A stretch of 24,739 nt of DNA, from positions 1 to 24,739 of the IMG/VR virus record IMGVR_UViG_3300017528_000164; one strand, given 5' to 3'. This DNA is from a virus. The notes below the pieces were generated by a model that ran no database searches, was not told the origin of the DNA, and was given only the letters and a program-made list of their open reading frames with translations. The stretch's first letter is position 1, and each line of letters opens with the position of its first letter. The position numbers and the translations under genes are program-made. Shown here piece after piece: positions 6,435 to 14,411 of this stretch.

Positions 6435-7679
6435 ATGGCAACACTTGATAGCTCAGCGGCTGCATACCTATTTAAGCTTCTCGCTGAAAAGAAACTAGAT
6501 GACAAGGCGCTCAAGCGCGGCAATCCCCTAACCGAATGGATGGAGCAGGTCAAAGACTTCTCCAGCTCACGTGGCTATGAAGTCGCGTCTGAGTACTCCA
6601 ATCCCCAAGGCGCTGGCGCTACCTTCCAGATCGCCGCAGCTACTTCCGTACCCAGCAAGGGTGTGGTCTTCAGCGTTCCCCAGCGTAAGTACGTCATGCA
6701 AGCGTCCCTTGCATTCGACGTCATTCAAAACGCTGAGTCTGGCGATGGAGACGCATACTTTGCGGACGCTGTCTCCAGGCAGGTAGATGGTGTCACCAAC
6801 CAGTTTGGTAAGCACATCGAACGGCAGGCATGGGGCACCAACGTTGGTGTCCGTGGCGTTGTTCTCACTGGCACCAGCTCAGCCAGCTTCACCCTAGTTG
6901 ACAAGACTTCTGCCCAGATCCTTGAAGTGGGCCAGGGTCTAGACTTCTACACCTCAGCTGGCGTGCTACGTACCACAGGTGGTGCAGCGGCTGTTGTGAC
7001 CAGTATTAACCGGTCTACTGGAGCAATCACAACCACTGGCGGACCTACTACCATAGCTCCTACCGACGTAATCGTTGGCCGTGGCGATGGTGCGAACTTC
7101 GCGGTACCACCTGCCCAGTTCGCCATCGATGGTATCCAGGGCTGGAACCCAGAGGTACCCTCTGCAAGCTTCCTTGGAGTAGACCAGACGATCGATCGTG
7201 AGCGTGTGGCTGGCGTATTCGTAGATGGCTCTGCAGACAACGTACGCAATGCGTTTATCAAGGGCCACCAGGTTGCCTCTCTAATGGGTGGTGACTCTAT
7301 CGTGGCCAGCGCTCCTATCTTCCTCAATCCTCTTAACTACGCCTCGCTAGAGATGTCCGTAGAGGCGAGCAAGATAATCTATCTAGATGGTATGAAGAAG
7401 TACGGCATTGGTATAGAAGGCTTCTCGATCGGTTCCATGAACTTCGTGCAAGCTGGATTCTGCCCAGTGAACCGAGCCTTCAAGATCGGTCAAGGCGCCT
7501 TCAAGCGCTACACATCAGGTGAGATGCCTGCACTCTGGGCTCCCAAGGGCTCAGACGCTTTCACCATGAACCAGGGCACTGGTGACGTGACCTTCTCGCT
7601 CTTCCACCTTGGTAACTGTGCATCTCCCAAGCCTTACCAGCTTATGCACATCAAGTTGAATCCACAGACGGTTCTATAA
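6435..7679 (+). CDS. Major capsid protein
   Basis: 414 residues, directly after the scaffold, with AGGA ten bases ahead of the ATG. The size and the order portal-scaffold-this-gene fit an HK97-fold capsid protein. The charged N-terminal arm (residues 12-50) precedes an E-loop-like glycine-rich stretch (GAGATFQIAAATSVPSKGVV), and the C-terminal half holds the mixed alpha/beta segments (YASLEMSVEASKIIYLDG, then MKKYGIGIEGF) expected for A and P domains. The region around residues 145-225 is Thr/Gly/Val-rich and beta-like, perhaps an inserted surface domain. No single diagnostic motif exists for this fold, so the call rests on context, size and composition. It forms the icosahedral shell. Confidence 0.8.
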   Translation: MATLDSSAAAYLFKLLAEKKLDDKALKRGNPLTEWMEQVKDFSSSRGYEVASEYSNPQGAGATFQIAAATSVPSKGVVFSVPQRKYVMQASLAFDVIQNAESGDGDAYFADAVSRQVDGVTNQFGKHIERQAWGTNVGVRGVVLTGTSSASFTLVDKTSAQILEVGQGLDFYTSAGVLRTTGGAAAVVTSINRSTGAITTTGGPTTIAPTDVIVGRGDGANFAVPPAQFAIDGIQGWNPEVPSASFLGVDQTIDRERVAGVFVDGSADNVRNAFIKGHQVASLMGGDSIVASAPIFLNPLNYASLEMSVEASKIIYLDGMKKYGIGIEGFSIGSMNFVQAGFCPVNRAFKIGQGAFKRYTSGEMPALWAPKGSDAFTMNQGTGDVTFSLFHLGNCASPKPYQLMHIKLNPQTVL

Positions 7680-7683
7680 AGCT

Positions 7684-8061
7684 ATGAGCATTGAGAACAC
7701 ATCTGAAGCCCCTGTTCATGCATGGGGCTACAACACCAAGATAGCTTGGGTGAAGTTCGTTCCAGTGGACGGTGCTCCTGCTACCATCCAATCCGCCTTT
7801 GGTGTCACTGGCGTAACCAGGAACTCTGAAGGTTCCTGGAACGTGCAGATAGCCCAGCCAAAGTACACTGACCTAACGGCCAATGCCTATGGTGTCTTCA
7901 CAGGTGCCAACTACCACGAAGTCAAGGTGACTGCCTTAAATGTGGCCACTGGCGTAGCTACAGTTACTCACAGCACTGCTGCCTACGGGTCACCTCCAGT
8001 TCTAGATGACAACTTAGGCGTTACCAGCATCACTGTCGTATTCATTGCGGTGCAGGGGTAA
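7684..8061 (+). CDS. Beta-rich head-associated protein (decoration-like)
   Basis: 125 residues, starting four bases after the capsid stop. The sequence is nearly all beta-prone, with the pattern 'GVTGVTRNSEGSWNVQIAQP', then 'YHEVKVTALNVATGVATVTH' and a final strand 'SITVVFIAVQG'. This resembles small virion proteins found next to capsid genes in many phages, in which a 'V.R...G.Y.V.L' strand pair is followed by 'V.V......VTV.T' and a terminal strand. A capsid decoration or head-surface role is inferred from position. Nothing shows whether it is essential. Confidence 0.6.
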   Translation: MSIENTSEAPVHAWGYNTKIAWVKFVPVDGAPATIQSAFGVTGVTRNSEGSWNVQIAQPKYTDLTANAYGVFTGANYHEVKVTALNVATGVATVTHSTAAYGSPPVLDDNLGVTSITVVFIAVQG

Positions 8062-8062
8062 T

Positions 8063-8290
8063 ATGTCTGAGAAGAAAGGCATAGCCCTACTTCTAGGCGG
8101 GTCACCTTCTGAAGATGGTGATGAATCCAAAGAGTCAGATGAAGGCCTGCAGCTGGCTCTCAAGAGCTTCAAGAAAGCTCTAGATGCTCATAACTGGGAT
8201 AAGGCAGCTAAGTCTTTCAAGGCTGCTCTAGATCACTGTGACTCTTCTGAAGACTCTGAAGAAGAAGATGAAGATGAAGAGTACGACTAA
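8063..8290 (+). CDS. Small acidic phage protein
   Basis: 75 residues from the ATG at 8063, which has AGGGG five bases upstream; an upstream in-frame TTG at 8045 lacks such a site. The N-terminus (MSEKKGIALLLGG) is followed by an acidic linker, a helical segment (ALKSFKKALDAHNWDKAAKS, then FKAALDHCD) and a tail of almost only Asp/Glu/Ser. Proteins of this layout occur near capsid or connector genes in many tailed phages; their function is unknown. The acidic tail could mimic DNA or bind basic head proteins, which is speculation. It is the last gene before the hairpin-rich gap. Confidence 0.7.
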   Translation: MSEKKGIALLLGGSPSEDGDESKESDEGLQLALKSFKKALDAHNWDKAAKSFKAALDHCDSSEDSEEEDEDEEYD

Positions 8291-8301
8291 CTCTTAGACT
8301 T

Positions 8302-8325
8302 GGCAGGATGCTAACCCATCCTGCC
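8302..8325 (+). other. Hairpin 1 in the head-tail gap
   Basis: GGCAGGATG (8302-8310) pairs perfectly with CATCCTGCC (8317-8325) around CTAACC. No T-run follows, so it is not a standard intrinsic terminator. It lies 11 bases after the stop of the acidic protein and abuts a second hairpin. It could block 3' exonucleases or be an RNase III processing site. Confidence 0.75.
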
Positions 8326-8365
8326 TCTATAAAAGCCCACAAGCCACTTGTCGCCTTTTATAGAG
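8325..8365 (+). other. Hairpin 2 (nested) in the head-tail gap
   Basis: CTCTATAAAAG (8325-8335) pairs perfectly with CTTTTATAGAG (8355-8365). Inside it, ACAAG (8339-8343) pairs with CTTGT (8347-8351) around CCA, leaving a 3-by-3 internal loop. It shares base 8325 with hairpin 1, so the two could stack end to end. From 8366 to 8423 nothing else is recognisable and the ATG at 8424 has no strong ribosome site. Confidence 0.75.
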
Positions 8366-8423
8366 CAAATCCAAGACCTTAGAGACCCACTGGCACGAAC
8401 AGAGACAGGCTTAACGTAATAAC

Positions 8424-9137
8424 ATGACCACCTTCAGCGTATCGGAAATAGCAGAAGACGTTAGGCAGCTCTTAACCGTGCCAACCTTCACCACGTCTAG
8501 CAAGCCCACCACCACTAGGGTTCTGGCCCAGATCCAAAGGTCTACCAGGTCCCTAGCCGCTCTCACCAGGCAGAAGCTAGGTAGAGACTATGACCTTATC
8601 TCCTATGCCACCTTAACTACCCAGAAGAACGTCAACCAGGTGTCCCTACCGGTCAACTTTGGAGAGCTCACCAAGATCATATGGGTCAAGGATGCAACTA
8701 CCCAGGTACCTCTAGACCATGCTCTACCCAGCGACTTCGAACCCCTTGGCTTCAATCCCAGGTCCTGGGAAGCGCCAGTAGACTCAGGCTTTCTCAGTAC
8801 CAGGCCTAAGTACAACGTAGAGGGTAATACGATCACTTTTTACCCCTGCCCATCCCAGATCTACACCGTAGCCATCTGGTATACCGATCACTTCATAGTC
8901 ACAGCCCTAACTGACTCCATCGTGGGTCGCCTCGACTGGGATCGCTGGATAGCTCTAGACGTAGCCCAGTCCCTTTGCTCAGACCTGAAGAGAGACCCAG
9001 CCATCTTTGCCGCCGAGAAGGCAGGCCTAGAGCAGAACCTCTTTAACCACAAGCGCAAGAGAGACCAGCAAGCCGTTCACTCCCTAGAAGACATCAACTC
9101 TGAGCACCTACGTAATACCGATGGCTGGCCCTTCTAA
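8424..9137 (+). CDS. Head-tail adaptor (T7 gp11 / tail tubular A-like)
   Basis: 237 residues. Residues 5-15 and 30-52 are helices (VSEIAEDVRQLL, TTRVLAQIQRSTRSLAALTR). Residues 55-150 are beta, with RPKYNVEGNTITFYPCP at 127-143 followed by YTVAIWY, and the C-terminal part is helical (DWDRWIALDVAQSLC, then ERxx-type repeats of charged residues). This 'Y.I.GN.I.FYP.P...Y.V..WY' pattern is typical of phage adaptor proteins that form the ring below the portal. Position directly upstream of the nozzle protein agrees. Its stop overlaps the next ATG (TAATG). No strong Shine-Dalgarno precedes the start, so the upstream hairpins may matter for translation. Confidence 0.75.
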   Translation: MTTFSVSEIAEDVRQLLTVPTFTTSSKPTTTRVLAQIQRSTRSLAALTRQKLGRDYDLISYATLTTQKNVNQVSLPVNFGELTKIIWVKDATTQVPLDHALPSDFEPLGFNPRSWEAPVDSGFLSTRPKYNVEGNTITFYPCPSQIYTVAIWYTDHFIVTALTDSIVGRLDWDRWIALDVAQSLCSDLKRDPAIFAAEKAGLEQNLFNHKRKRDQQAVHSLEDINSEHLRNTDGWPF

Positions 9138-9451
9138 TGGATACGTTCTCTGACTTCCTACGTAGGCTCTCTAGCGACGTCCCTACCCTGGTGGTCTTCT
9201 TCCAGCGGCTATTCAACAACAAGCTTCTGAAAGCCGTTCCAGTCCAGGTGACCATACCTGCAGGCATGGCAGCTATCACCGCAAGGCATGGCCTGGAGTA
9301 CCCAGCCACAGGTGGGGTTATTACCTCGGCTACAGCTCCAGTGGTAATGGTTCCAGTCAACCTAGCTGGGGTAGATAGCAGCCGCTACGTGACCTTCACG
9401 CTTGATCACTCTTATGAATATGACATCCAGCTGAGTGCATTGATCTTCTAA
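9137..9451 (+). CDS. Small beta-rich virion protein
   Basis: 104 residues, start overlapping the adaptor stop by one base. After an N-terminal helix (SDFLRRLSSD, FFQRLFNNKLL), residues 33-104 are beta-rich, with VQVTIPAGMAAITARHGLEY. The 'H-G-L-x-Y/R-x-P' turn resembles small structural proteins common in tailed phages, where it lies in a 'H.LGR.P.G' motif, and the ending YEYDIQLSALIF resembles their last strand. The exact role is unknown; location between adaptor and nozzle suggests a tail or connector component. Confidence 0.6.
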   Translation: MDTFSDFLRRLSSDVPTLVVFFQRLFNNKLLKAVPVQVTIPAGMAAITARHGLEYPATGGVITSATAPVVMVPVNLAGVDSSRYVTFTLDHSYEYDIQLSALIF

Positions 9452-12400
9452 ATGGCCACTACACCCGTATCTAAAATCTCTATCTTACTGAATGGAGGAA
9501 TCGACAACAGAACCGATCCTGAGCTGGTTACGCCTGTCGTGGCCACAGGCACAAGCCCAGCTCTCCTAGCTTCAGAGAACACCCGATTGTCAGTAATACC
9601 TAACTCGGTGGTTCGTTCCCCTGACACCTTCTTCCTCTACCAGACCAATGAGAATGCAGAGTGCTACGGCATAGTCCCTGCCACAGCCACCAAGGGAGCT
9701 GTTGCCTTCTTTGGTAGTAACGATGGATATAATAGACAGATCGCATTCAAGCCAGGCGATTACCTTGAAGGGCCACTCCTAGGCTCTGATGGCCAGAACC
9801 AATCTGTATACCGTCCAGTTCAGTTGACAGATGCAGGCGCTATCCCAGCTACCCCAGCCTCTAGCCACATCGCCACTACGTATAACTCATATGACAATCT
9901 GATCTGGTATGCGTATCTAGCTCCAAACAAAGACGTTCTTGGCTCCCAGGACATCTATGCCGTTGCCTTTACGGCTGATGGCACAGCCCTTTGCAGTCCA
10001 CAAAGGGTAGACGAAGCCAGGTTCATGACCAGCTGGGTTGGCCTCACAGCCCATGGAGTCAACGGCGTTAGGCTCTGGTACATCCTAGCTGACACTGGCA
10101 CCTTGAATATGCGCTCGCTCAGCATTGGCCCTACACTTGCCAGCAGAGCTGTTATCGATGGCGGACCTATATTTATATACGCACCAGGCACTACCAACTC
10201 AGCCGTAGACGTATGCGCATATGATGACAACAACGCTATCGTTGTCAGCTCTGAGACTGGATTGCCAAACAACGGCGTACTGTTAGCAGTCAACGTTAAC
10301 ACTGCCACGGTGTCAGCAGCTTCCTATCCCAACAGGATGCTTGGTTCACAGTCTCAGTGCACGGTCTACGTAGATACCGTCGCTGGCACCAAGTACGTAG
10401 CCTATATGTTCTCCAGCTCCACCAATGGCACCAGCACGATAGCCCTGGTCACCCTGGCAGTAGGCGCTGGCACCTTCAGCGCTCCATGGGTCTCACAGAC
10501 CATAGAGGAAGCTGGCACAGTCGCCTGTAAGTTCCTGGTCACCAACGCTGGTAGCTGGGTTGTGTATGCACGTAGCCCCTGGACTGGGTCTTTTGAGGAA
10601 GATACAGCCACCCAAGCTACCTATATTACCTATGCAGACCTGGCCACAGGCGTTATCTCGGTACCAGACACAGTAATACCTTGGGTCAACCTTCATAACC
10701 ATGGTGCGCAAGTACAGATCTCAGCCACTGAGATGTATCCACTCTTCTTTACTGTGCGTTGCTACGGAGAGCTCGCCAACGCCACCAAGCCAGCAGACTA
10801 CGTAGATGACCCATCAGTGGAAGCCTACTTAGTTGCTGATGCCATAGCTACAGCCAAGCTGGCACCGGTAGCGCGCTTTGGCACGCTCAGAGGCACGGTA
10901 GCTCCAGCCAGAGTCATGATCTCCTATGAGTGGCTACCAGGCAATGGAGCCACGGTCATTAACGGCACGAAGGTCTTCACCACCTACCGCAAGGACAACT
11001 ACGGCAACTCAGCTGCAGCCACCCAAGGCTTCATTGGACGCTACGTAGCCCTGGACTTCACTACTCGCCAGCCATCTATAGCCCATGATCGCGATGGTGT
11101 AGCCCTGGCCGCTGCAGCTCTGCCCTTCCAATGGGATGGCGTAGAGGTTGTGGAGCAGGGCGGACCCATGCATTCACCACACCTAGCCATCGCTACCACT
11201 GGTGGCACTGGTTCGTTCCTGGACCCAGGCTTCTACTCCTACCTGGCTCTATATAAATGGACTGATGCGGCTGGCCTGGAGCACAGGTCAAAGCCCAGCA
11301 ACATGGTGACGATTGAAGTCACACCTGACGGTGGAGAGATGCCCGTAGCGCGTATCACCACACCTGACTCGCTCAGAGATGGAATCTCGCTTGGTCCGGT
11401 GTCTGTCCAGCTCTTTGCCACTGAGCCCAACGGAGCCACGTTCCACCTACTTAAGCGCCCACCTGATGAGATCACACCCTTTGAAGTTATCTTCACCTCC
11501 ATCAGTGCGGCTGAAGCAGCTCAGGCTCAGATCTTCAGTACCACAGGCGCCAATGGTGAAGAGCTGTTCCCACAGCCACCAGCTCCACAGCACGATATTA
11601 CGATCGTAGGAAGCAGGGCCTACGCCATCGATGCTGAGTACAAGTCTCGCCTCATGGTCAGCAAGATCCGCATAGCTGGTAAAGGCTTTGAATGGGCACC
11701 AGCTCTAGAGCTCAACTTCCCATCTGCTGCTGGTGACCTGATAGCGGTACGCGAGATGAACGGCACGCCTGTAGCGATAACCGAGAATGGCGTCTACACC
11801 CTAGATGGTGGTGGCCCCAGTAATACCGGACAAGGGATATTCAGTCCACCTGTGTTCCTGTCTGACTTTGGCTGCTCTAACCCAGACTCAGTTGTCCGCT
11901 ACCCACAGGGCTTGCTGTGGCAGAAGAACAACTACGTAGCCAGGCTAGCGGGCAACCAGGTAGCTACGTTCCCCAACATCATGGCTGCCAATACCTTCAG
12001 CGGTGCAGCTGTCCTCAAGAACCAAGATGAAGTCCTTCTCTTCACGCGAGATGCACCTTCAATCCTGGTCTACAACTACGCCGTCAATAGGTTCACCACC
12101 TGGAACCATGAGACACATCCTGACCCAGTGTCCCTAGCTGTGAACGTTCCTACGGACGCTAACAAAGTACTCATCTACAGCCCAGCCCATGGCCGCATAT
12201 CGCTAATAGATGGCGCTACCACCAGCGACGCTGCCTCAATGGTCTTTGGCAGTGCCTGGTTCCTTCCACATAGCGATTTCCAGGATCATACGGTTCTGAA
12301 GGATATCGTGTTTTCAGGCTTTCAAGACTCTCCGTGCGATCTAACTATTGAGATTTACACGAACTATGAAGACGTGCCCACTAGCTTCGCCACTTGGAAC

Positions 12401-12631
12401 AGCGATCTGCTTACCACCAGACAAGAGAACGCTAACCACAGGTTCACGGTACGCATGAATCCAGTGGAACTAAATTCACGGGCTATCAGGTGGGTAGTCT
12501 ATGACGAACTAGTAGGCGATGGTGGCTCCAGCAAGGGTCTGCGACCAATCGCGCTCACTTTAGTCACTTGCCTTGAAGCTACTGACAGCCTTCTTAACGA
12601 ACTTGTATTACTTGACGAACTTCATAAGTAG
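9452..12631 (+). CDS. Tail nozzle / stabilisation protein (T7 gp12-like, beta-propeller)
   Basis: 1059 residues, beginning immediately after the previous stop. The N-terminus (SKISILLNGGIDNRTDPELV) matches the opening of podovirus tail tubular B/nozzle proteins, which commonly start with a 'GG...DDPELL' segment. The body is a long series of beta strands with aromatic and Gly turns, consistent with a propeller. Examples are the repeats near IWYAYLAP, LWYILAD and WVVYARSPW, and the later VREMNGTPVAITENGVYTLD. The C-terminal 150 residues carry FTVRMNPVELNSRAIRWVVY, a typical distal sandwich. It would form the short tail tube below the adaptor and seal DNA in the capsid. Size is above T7 gp12 (about 800) but within the range of larger podoviruses. 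There are no enzyme motifs. Confidence 0.75.
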   Translation: MATTPVSKISILLNGGIDNRTDPELVTPVVATGTSPALLASENTRLSVIPNSVVRSPDTFFLYQTNENAECYGIVPATATKGAVAFFGSNDGYNRQIAFKPGDYLEGPLLGSDGQNQSVYRPVQLTDAGAIPATPASSHIATTYNSYDNLIWYAYLAPNKDVLGSQDIYAVAFTADGTALCSPQRVDEARFMTSWVGLTAHGVNGVRLWYILADTGTLNMRSLSIGPTLASRAVIDGGPIFIYAPGTTNSAVDVCAYDDNNAIVVSSETGLPNNGVLLAVNVNTATVSAASYPNRMLGSQSQCTVYVDTVAGTKYVAYMFSSSTNGTSTIALVTLAVGAGTFSAPWVSQTIEEAGTVACKFLVTNAGSWVVYARSPWTGSFEEDTATQATYITYADLATGVISVPDTVIPWVNLHNHGAQVQISATEMYPLFFTVRCYGELANATKPADYVDDPSVEAYLVADAIATAKLAPVARFGTLRGTVAPARVMISYEWLPGNGATVINGTKVFTTYRKDNYGNSAAATQGFIGRYVALDFTTRQPSIAHDRDGVALAAAALPFQWDGVEVVEQGGPMHSPHLAIATTGGTGSFLDPGFYSYLALYKWTDAAGLEHRSKPSNMVTIEVTPDGGEMPVARITTPDSLRDGISLGPVSVQLFATEPNGATFHLLKRPPDEITPFEVIFTSISAAEAAQAQIFSTTGANGEELFPQPPAPQHDITIVGSRAYAIDAEYKSRLMVSKIRIAGKGFEWAPALELNFPSAAGDLIAVREMNGTPVAITENGVYTLDGGGPSNTGQGIFSPPVFLSDFGCSNPDSVVRYPQGLLWQKNNYVARLAGNQVATFPNIMAANTFSGAAVLKNQDEVLLFTRDAPSILVYNYAVNRFTTWNHETHPDPVSLAVNVPTDANKVLIYSPAHGRISLIDGATTSDAASMVFGSAWFLPHSDFQDHTVLKDIVFSGFQDSPCDLTIEIYTNYEDVPTSFATWNSDLLTTRQENANHRFTVRMNPVELNSRAIRWVVYDELVGDGGSSKGLRPIALTLVTCLEATDSLLNELVLLDELHK

Positions 12632-12642
12632 GATTTTTACAC

Positions 12643-13824
12643 ATGGAAGTTACACGGTGGAATATGGATACCAAAGGCGGTAGGAGAAGGGGAAAGCGAC
12701 GTGAGGAACGGCGTGCTGACCGTAAAGAAGCGCGCAAACTGCGAAGGGATGGCCCCAGTAAGCAGTACTATGGTGGCACTGAGGAAGATCTAGCTAATAC
12801 TCGCAAGGAAGCTGGCGAAGCTGTAGACGAGTCACAGGCTCGTTACAAAGAATCAGCCGATCGCCTGAACACCGTAGCCGATCGTGCTGATCAGCAAGAG
12901 CGTGAGGCAGCTGGTGACTACAGGGGCCAGCGCCAGCTAACCAATCAGTCACGATATGCTTACGGCCAAGCCATAGACAACATCGGCACGGCTGCCAGTG
13001 GCGCCATAACCCAAAGAGACGCTGACCTTGGCAAGGGGCCTACCCTCTCACAGTCGGCTGACTCCATCCTGTCTCAGCGCGCTGCAGAGCTCGCTGGCAA
13101 GCCCACCATCGGCCAGGCAACAGACACAGCTCTCACTGCCATGGATACCAACGCCACCAATAGGCTACGGAACACGATAGGCATGAACAACCGTCAAGCC
13201 CTTGGCCTAGCCGCTGGAGCTGGTGAGTCAGGAGCTCTAGCGACGCAACAGGCCATAGCTTCAGCTGCTGCTGGTGGTGCTGATGCTCTGGCCCAGAACA
13301 ACCTCAACCAGAACGATCTGCAAGCACAGCTTCGCTTCAACGCAGCTCAGACACAGAACCAGCAAGACATAGACACAGCCAACCAAGGCGTAGATCTACG
13401 AGCTGGAGCTGCTGAAGCTGAACGAGCTGCACTCTTTGACCGTGCCAAGTCCGATGCAGCAATGACCTACGATGCTGCCAACCAGCAAGCCACTCAAAGG
13501 GGTCAACAGCAGCTGCAGGACCAAGCCTCAAGAGATGCGGCTACAGAGCGCCAACTGAAGCTCCTAGGTCAACGCGCTGACGTCTCACAGGCTGGAGCTA
13601 CCCTTGGTCTAGAGAACCAGGGCCAGCGCTTAGTAGAGCGACAGAACGTGAACATTGCCCAGCTTGGTCAAGACACCAAGTCAGCTCAGGATGCCTACGA
13701 AGCAGCCAAGAACAAGGGCTTCATGGCGACCTTGAACAAGCTTAAGAACTTCAACAGCACCGTCTCTGACACTGTCGAAACCGGCTTGGGTGGCGGTGGA
13801 AAGCTACTAGGTATTACAAAATGA
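12643..13824 (+). CDS. Internal virion (ejection) protein, helical, Ala/Gln-rich
   Basis: 393 residues, ATG nine bases after TAGGA. The N-terminus has a very basic stretch at residues 13-37 (RRRGKRREERRADRKEARKL), likely to touch DNA or membrane. Residues 45-360 are Ala, Gln, Asp and Arg-rich helices with heptad-like spacing, and the last 35 residues are a flexible Gly-rich tail. This composition and the place after the nozzle gene fit the internal core proteins that podoviruses eject into the host envelope. Sequence similarity to T7 gp14 is not evident, so the call rests on composition and context. Its TGA overlaps the next ATG. Confidence 0.65.
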   Translation: MEVTRWNMDTKGGRRRGKRREERRADRKEARKLRRDGPSKQYYGGTEEDLANTRKEAGEAVDESQARYKESADRLNTVADRADQQEREAAGDYRGQRQLTNQSRYAYGQAIDNIGTAASGAITQRDADLGKGPTLSQSADSILSQRAAELAGKPTIGQATDTALTAMDTNATNRLRNTIGMNNRQALGLAAGAGESGALATQQAIASAAAGGADALAQNNLNQNDLQAQLRFNAAQTQNQQDIDTANQGVDLRAGAAEAERAALFDRAKSDAAMTYDAANQQATQRGQQQLQDQASRDAATERQLKLLGQRADVSQAGATLGLENQGQRLVERQNVNIAQLGQDTKSAQDAYEAAKNKGFMATLNKLKNFNSTVSDTVETGLGGGGKLLGITK

Positions 13825-14411
13825 TTGACTTCGGCAACTGGTCACAAGCTCTCAAGACAGTCGGCTCTGACTATGAGCTGCCTAATCAATCACCCCTGTA
13901 TAGCAATACATGGCGCGATCCTGTCGATATAGGTAACCGCGCCTATGACGCTACGCAGGAAACGCCGGAAGACATTTATGGAGCTAGCGCCACGATATCA
14001 AAGCCTGGAGTGGTGACAGACGTTGAAAGCTCCATGACTCCAGTGAGCGGCTACATGAAGGGCTACAACAAGTTCACCCCACAGCTTATTACAGCATCTA
14101 ATGCGAGCAAGCCTTTAGACACGGGCACCCTTAACACAGCACTAGAAGCCACTGGCTCAAAATACCGTGTACCTGAGAAGGTCTCTGAAGAAGCAGACGC
14201 ATTACTTGCGAACTCTAAAGAAGGTGCTCCTGGCATCATGGGATCGCCACTGGTGGGTCTGGTCAAGAAGGCTGCTGGACTAGTCGCTTCCTTCTACACA
14301 GGCGGTATGTCAGGGCTAGCTATGAATGCTGGTGCCTCGCTTGCCAGCAAGAACAACCCTAACGCAGGCGCTCTTACCTCAATGGCCAGCACGGCCAGTA
14401 AGTTCTTCTAA
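13821..14411 (+). CDS. Internal virion protein with repeated GSxYxxP motif
   Basis: 196 residues. Two copies of a short motif stand out: QALKTVGSDYELP at residues 9-21 and TALEATGSKYRVP at 106-118. The same motif occurs in the next protein (residues 94-106), so it probably marks a shared binding or assembly element. Residues 140-175 are Gly/Ala-rich and hydrophobic (LVKKAAGLVASFYTGGMSGL), able to insert into a membrane. No signal peptide. It overlaps the genes on both sides (ATGA, TAATG). Family unknown; an ejection role is inferred from the neighbours. Confidence 0.65.
   Translation: MIDFGNWSQALKTVGSDYELPNQSPLYSNTWRDPVDIGNRAYDATQETPEDIYGASATISKPGVVTDVESSMTPVSGYMKGYNKFTPQLITASNASKPLDTGTLNTALEATGSKYRVPEKVSEEADALLANSKEGAPGIMGSPLVGLVKKAAGLVASFYTGGMSGLAMNAGASLASKNNPNAGALTSMASTASKFF

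Noticed and set aside
6947-7327. Minus-strand ORF of 126 codons inside the capsid gene
   Set aside because: Opposite-strand shadow of a well-supported gene, with low-complexity translation and no ribosome site.
8045-8062. TTG start extending the small acidic protein by six codons
   Set aside because: The ATG at 8063 has a well-placed AGGGG, and the extension lies in the end of the previous gene.
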